Shown: in pieces, positions 62,285 to 64,000 of the stretch
Position numbering within the stretch: the first letter of the stretch is position 1
Layout of the letters: each line of letters starts with the position of its first letter
NCBI RefSeq assembly: GCF_014698035.1
Contig: NZ_JACJSF010000010.1
Span: forward strand, 1 to 64,000
DNA length: 64,000 nucleotides
Reading direction: 5' to 3'
From: Desmonostoc muscorum FACHB-395
Lineage (GTDB): Bacteria > Cyanobacteriota > Cyanobacteriia > Cyanobacteriales > Nostocaceae
Made by a program: the position numbers and the translations under genes
Notes under the pieces: model-generated
What the model saw: only the letters and a program-made list of their open reading frames with translations
Told to the model about the DNA's origin: nothing
The model's database searches: none

Positions 62285-63766
62285 ATGACAATTCAACCTA
62301 GTGATAAGCCTTTGCTAGAGTGGGCAGGCGATAGTTTGGCAATAGGATTATTTGAAGATGCAGTAGAGTTAACCGGAGAACTGGCAACTTTAGATCAAAA
62401 GTTTTCTGGGGTCTTAAAAGAACTAATTGCGGAAGAAGAATTTAAAGGTAAAGCCAACAGCACAATTTTCACTCGTGTAAATCCTGGTAGCCCAGTGCGT
62501 AAATTGATTCTGGTAGGATTGGGTAAACCAGATGCACTCAAACTCGATACTTTGCGACGCGCTGCTGCTGCGGTAGCCAGAGTCGCAAAAAAGCAAAAAA
62601 GCAAAATTTTGGGATTTAGTTTCCCATTATGGAATAACGATCCAGCTGCAAGTGCCCAAGCGATCGCAGAAGGTGTTGAATTAGCACTTTATCAAGATAT
62701 TCGTTTTAAATCAGAACCAGAAGATAAAGGTTCGCAAATAGAAAGCATCGATTTACTAGGTTTCGGTGGACAAGAAGCAGCCATAACCCTCGCCAATCAA
62801 ATCGTTTCGGGGGTAAATTTGGCACGGCAGTTAGTGGCAGCACCAGCCAATGCGGTAACACCAATTACTTTAGCCGAAACTGCCCAAGCGATCGCTAAAG
62901 ACCACGGTTTACAAGTAGAAATTCTCGAAAAAGAAGACTGTGAAAAGTTGGGTATGGGTGCTTTTTTGGGAGTATCGCAAGGTTCCGAGTTGCCACCTAA
63001 ATTTATTCACCTGACTTACAAACCAGAAGGTACACCGAAAAAGAAACTAGCAATTATTGGCAAAGGTGTAACCTTTGATTCTGGCGGACTGAATATTAAA
63101 GGTGCTGGTAGCGGCATCGAAACCATGAAAATGGATATGGGCGGTGCAGCTGCTACCTTGGGGGCGGCAAAAGCAATTGCTCAAATTAAGCCAGATGTTG
63201 AAGTTCACTTTATCTCGGCGGTAGCCGAAAACATGATTAGCGGTCGCGCCATGCACCCTGGAGACATTCTCACAGCGTCAAACGGCAAAACAATCGAAGT
63301 GAACAACACCGACGCAGAAGGACGTTTAACCCTTGCAGATGCCTTGGTGTACGCTGACAAATTAGGGTTGGATGCGATCGTGGATTTAGCCACCCTAACC
63401 GGTGCTAACGTCATTGCCTTGGGTGATGATATTGCTGGTTTGTACACTCCCGATGATGACGTAGCTTCCCAGATCGAAAAAGCTGCCCAAACTTCAGGGG
63501 AAAAGATTTGGCGGATGCCAATGGAAGAAAAATATTTTGAAGGGCTAAAGTCTGGGATTGCGGACATGAAAAATACAGGCCCGCGTCCAGGTGGTGCCAT
63601 TACTGCTGCTCTTTTCCTCAAGCAATTTGTCAAAGAAACCCCTTGGGCGCACATAGATATTGCTGGCCCAGTGTGGGCAGATAAAGAAAATGGCTACAAC
63701 GGCGCAGGAGCAACCGGCTACGGCGTTCGGACGCTAGTTAACTGGGTCTTGGGGATTGAAGAGTAG
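62285..63766 (+). CDS. pepA: PepA, leucyl aminopeptidase (M17)
   Basis: Zinc/manganese-dependent aminopeptidase that removes N-terminal residues, cytosolic hexamer. It has 493 residues, normal length. The N-terminal half is the variable regulatory domain. The catalytic domain has [11 protein letters not shown] (Lys, Asp), [10 protein letters not shown] and the family signature NTDAEGR (341-347). The ATG at 62285 follows a degenerate leader of repeats. E. coli PepA also acts as a DNA-binding recombination accessory; whether this protein does is unknown. It is the last gene in the window. Confidence 0.95.
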   Translation: MTIQPSDKPLLEWAGDSLAIGLFEDAVELTGELATLDQKFSGVLKELIAEEEFKGKANSTIFTRVNPGSPVRKLILVGLGKPDALKLDTLRRAAAAVARVAKKQKSKILGFSFPLWNNDPAASAQAIAEGVELALYQDIRFKSEPEDKGSQIESIDLLGFGGQEAAITLANQIVSGVNLARQLVAAPANAVTPITLAETAQAIAKDHGLQVEILEKEDCEKLGMGAFLGVSQGSELPPKFIHLTYKPEGTPKKKLAIIGKGVTFDSGGLNIKGAGSGIETMKMDMGGAAATLGAAKAIAQIKPDVEVHFISAVAENMISGRAMHPGDILTASNGKTIEVNNTDAEGRLTLADALVYADKLGLDAIVDLATLTGANVIALGDDIAGLYTPDDDVASQIEKAAQTSGEKIWRMPMEEKYFEGLKSGIADMKNTGPRPGGAITAALFLKQFVKETPWAHIDIAGPVWADKENGYNGAGATGYGVRTLVNWVLGIEE

Positions 63767-64000
63767 GAAATAGGAGGCAGGGGAGCAGGGGACAAGGGGA
63801 CAAGGGGGAATGGCACGCTTGAAAAGCTGAAACCTCCTTGCTGGCATGGTGTGGGAGGTGTGGGAGGTGTGGGAGGTGTGGGAGGCAATGCAGCGTTCAT
63901 TGATGTGCAGTTATTCAATTTCTCCTCTTTCTCCCCACCCTCCCCACACCTCCCACACTTCCCCCACTCCCCCCACTCCCCACACTCAAAAAGCAAGTTA
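63767..64000. repeat. Facing decamer arrays at the window end
   Basis: Four GGTGTGGGAG units (63848-63885) face CTCCCCACCC/CTCCCACACT units (63931-63987), so the transcript could form a large hairpin that would serve as a terminator for pepA. The unit is the same as in the spacer at 1761-1792. No gene lies in this stretch. Confidence 0.7.

Noticed and set aside
1..64000. tRNA and rRNA genes
   Set aside because: By-eye scan of the spacers found no TTCGA/TTCAA-type T-arm with matching acceptor stem; a dedicated tRNA search could still find one.

Overview
The window looks like a chromosome segment of a filamentous, hormogonium-forming cyanobacterium of the Nostoc/Anabaena type. Evidence: very frequent GCGATCGC (HIP1) octamers inside and between genes, seven-base tandem repeats (STRR type) between genes, cyanobacteria-specific families (DUF2499, DUF3593, DUF502, DUF1997, DUF4079, cyanobacterial NusB and FtsY), and an hps-type hormogonium polysaccharide locus. 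The species cannot be named from sequence alone.

Layout. 0-5 kb: the last codons of a gene with its terminator, three glycosyltransferases (GT2, GT21-like, GT4) and a secreted DUF2141 protein. 5-9 kb: repeat-rich spacer, hisA, then DUF2499 and DUF3593 genes separated by an IscB (RuvC/HNH) element with a candidate omega-RNA. 9-20 kb: csaB, a GT87-like membrane protein, pgeF/birA (divergent), an M23 peptidase, ribE, a bifunctional nuclease, an aldo/keto reductase with two Fe-S clusters and an ABC exporter. 20-27 kb: metH, a GT4 enzyme and a PIG-L deacetylase. 27-41 kb: the hps region (hpsA-hpsG in order, a further pseudopilin, a TIGR04282-type transferase, an HpsJ-family protein and a GT2). 41-50 kb: DUF502, nusB, ftsY, a GAF/PP2C phosphatase and a 13-repeat ankyrin protein. 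49-64 kb: DUF4079, DUF1997, an SDR protein, a phage-lysozyme-like muramidase, menH, a His-rich CsoR/InrS-type regulator, lptC-like/labA-like overlapping genes, metG, an acyltransferase next to a PES-like esterase, a broken PemK/MazF-like gene, an EcsC-family protein, a 42-bp minisatellite and pepA.

How the genes work together. The central block encodes pseudopilins with prepilin motifs, a large secreted HpsA with a prepilin-like N-terminus, and three or more glycosyltransferases. In Nostoc punctiforme such a block makes and exports the polysaccharide used in hormogonium gliding. The flanking glycosyltransferases, PIG-L deacetylase and CsaB pyruvyl transferase make the window glycan-rich, but their link to the hps product is inference. 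Most other genes are housekeeping.

Most notable: (i) an IscB with all catalytic residues, a structured 5' region, and a peptide insertion derived from a palindromic repeat; (ii) the hps locus, with pseudopilin genes on both sides of the glycosyltransferases; (iii) a 42-bp array with an 84-bp alternating register, open on both strands; (iv) a probable CTG start on the muramidase; (v) seven-base repeats that run right up to, or into, several start codons.
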